Positions 49,080 to 50,023 of a stretch of DNA of 50,023 bases are shown one piece after another. The stretch covers positions 1 through 50,023 of the forward strand of contig JAKOND010000148.1 in NCBI GenBank assembly GCA_022702125.1, read 5' to 3'. The translations under genes and the position numbers were made by a program. The notes below the pieces were generated by a model. It was not told where the DNA came from. It saw nothing but the letters and a program-made list of their open reading frames with translations, and made no database searches. How positions within the stretch are numbered: the first letter of the stretch is position 1; the number at the start of each line of letters is the position of its first letter. The stretch comes from Burkholderiaceae bacterium (GTDB lineage: Bacteria > Pseudomonadota > Gammaproteobacteria > Burkholderiales > Burkholderiaceae_C).

Positions 49080-49960
49080 GCGTTGGCCCCTCCGGTCAGG
49101 CGGCGCTGCCAGGACTGCAGCGCGTTGATCAGCAGCAGCAGGACGAAGGACACCACCAGCAGCACCACCGCCACGGCCGAGGCGCCCGCGTAGTCGAACT
49201 GTTCGAGCTTCACCAGGATCAGCAGCGGCGTGATCTCCGAGACCATCGGCATGTTGCCGGCGATGAAGACCACCGAGCCGTACTCGCCCACCGCGCGGGC
49301 GAAGGCCATCGCGAAGCCGGTCAGCAGCGCCGGGGCAATGGCCGGCAGGATCACCCGGACGAAGGTCTGCAGCCGGGTCGCGCCCAGGCTGGCGGCGGCC
49401 TCCTCCAGCTCCTTCTCGACGTCCTCGAGCACCGGCTGCACCGTGCGCACCACGAAGGGCAGCCCGATGAAGATCAGCGCCACCACGATGCCCGCCGGCC
49501 GGAACGCCAGCGTGATGCCCAGCGGCTCCAGGTACCGGCCGATCCAGCCGTTGCCCGCGAGCAGCGCGGTCAGCGAGATGCCGGCCACCGCCGTCGGCAG
49601 CGCGAACGGCAGGTCCACCAGCGCGTCGACGATCTTGCGGCCCGGGAAGCGGTAGCGCACCAGCACCCAGGCCACCAGCAGCCCGAACACCAGGTTCACC
49701 AGCGCCGCGATCAGCGAGGCGCCGAAGGTCACCCGGTAGGACGCCAGCACCCGGGGCGACGCGACCGCCACCCAGAAGGCGTCCCACGACAGCGTGGATG
49801 CCCGGAGGAAGAGCGCCGCCATCGGCAGCATCACGATCAGGCCCAGGTAGAAGAGCGTGTAGCCCAGCGTGAGGTGGAAGCCCGGCAGCACCCGGCGCTT
49901 GCGGCGCGCGGTCGGGATGGCGGACAGGCCGGCGGCATCCAGGCTGGCAGCGGCGCTCAA
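49076..49960 (-). CDS. cysT: Sulfate ABC transporter permease CysT (CysU), module 1
   Basis: A 294-residue permease. RRKRRVLPGFHLTLGYTLFY begins the first helix; VDLPFALPTAVAGISLTALL, FIGLPFVVRTVQPVLEDVEK and EEAAASLGATRLQTFVRVIL follow as in CysT. The likely start is TTG 49960 (reads MSAAASLDAAG), overlapping an upstream TGA as TTGA; no in-frame ATG exists before the second helix and the frame is open to the window edge. It is coupled to the upstream gene, probably the sulfate-binding protein. Confidence 0.9.
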   Translation of the reverse strand: MSAAASLDAAGLSAIPTARRKRRVLPGFHLTLGYTLFYLGLIVMLPMAALFLRASTLSWDAFWVAVASPRVLASYRVTFGASLIAALVNLVFGLLVAWVLVRYRFPGRKIVDALVDLPFALPTAVAGISLTALLAGNGWIGRYLEPLGITLAFRPAGIVVALIFIGLPFVVRTVQPVLEDVEKELEEAAASLGATRLQTFVRVILPAIAPALLTGFAMAFARAVGEYGSVVFIAGNMPMVSEITPLLILVKLEQFDYAGASAVAVVLLVVSFVLLLLINALQSWQRRLTGGANA

Positions 49961-50023
49961 CGCTGGACCTCGGGGGTGCGTTGGGCCTTCGGGTTGCCAT
50001 GCGCTTGCGCCGCGAGGCCGGAT
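49957..50023 (-). CDS. 3' end of an upstream gene, probably the sulfate-binding protein
   Basis: Leftward frame open from the window edge to TGA at 49959-49957. Only 21 residues are visible (ending GNPKAQRTPEVQR), too few to identify a family. The position before cysT and the TTGA overlap suggest sbp, but the tail does not look like the usual Sbp end. Confidence 0.35.
   Translation of the reverse strand, partial: SGLAAQAHGNPKAQRTPEVQR

Noticed and set aside
1-50023. tRNA, rRNA, insertion sequences, attachment sites, origin
   Set aside because: I looked for cloverleaf-like segments, long terminal inverted repeats, transposase or integrase motifs and dnaA-box clusters and saw none.

Overview
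The window is about 70% GC, densely coded on both strands, and reads as a chromosomal stretch of a betaproteobacterium. Burkholderiales, most likely Comamonadaceae, is inferred from gene families and base composition: a fused PabB-PabC, an ArgA-type acetylglutamate synthase back to back with HrpA, Bug-type (TctC) solute receptors, vanillate demethylase VanAB, DUF3309 and VF530 small proteins, and an ETF-ubiquinone oxidoreductase. I see no rRNA, tRNA, CRISPR array, insertion sequence or prophage gene.

Layout. 1-3.2 kb: the 3' part of a repeat-rich secreted protein, a 560-bp gap with little in it, and a SulP anion transporter. 3.3-9.1 kb: a TetR regulator divergent from a diiron-type predicted hydrolase, then a lipid A phosphoethanolamine transferase (eptA type) divergent from an OmpR/QseB-type two-component pair, with a tandem 9-bp repeat in the shared gap. 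9.3-15.4 kb: ETF-QO, a PAS/PAS hybrid histidine kinase, an RluA-type pseudouridine synthase, a flavin reductase-like protein and a short-chain dehydrogenase, all rightward. 15.5-20.8 kb: UspA, a 2-oxoglutarate/Fe oxygenase, a luciferase-like flavin oxidoreductase, a type II NADH dehydrogenase and a membrane metallophosphoesterase. 21.1-24.9 kb: a GntR regulator co-transcribed with a polar amino acid ABC transporter. 25.0-27.8 kb: MarR and vanAB. 27.9-28.5 kb: a VF530 DNA-binding protein overlapping an HNH nuclease. 28.5-31.1 kb: a LuxR-family regulator divergent from a DUF3237 gene and a Bug receptor. 31.3-34.2 kb: a DUF1439 protein, an acyl-CoA synthetase and a 52-residue DUF3309 protein. 34.2-43.5 kb: pabBC and hrpA leftward, argA and a PAS-GGDEF cyclase rightward. 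43.5 kb to the right edge: a leftward sulfate/thiosulfate uptake locus with two permease pairs, one ATPase, a CysP receptor and DsbB between the modules.

Regulatory layer. Many of the interesting signals lie between genes. There is a perfect 28-bp inverted repeat with 11-bp arms between luxR and DUF3237, placed where a LuxR activator would sit. There is a 10-bp-period tandem repeat between eptA and its two-component system, a pair of 9-bp repeats before the GntR operon, and a GTATAC palindrome overlapping the predicted vanA start site. A perfect 17-bp palindrome follows the Bug gene. A promoter in front of hrpA moves its start to a TTG. Several genes carry a -10-like hexamer 7-10 nt before the start codon and no ribosome binding site, which suggests leaderless mRNAs. 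Most convergent gene pairs are separated by GC-rich hairpins. No clearly new multi-gene system is proven here. The best candidates for something undescribed are the VF530-HNH pair and the LuxR/inverted repeat/DUF3237/Bug unit.
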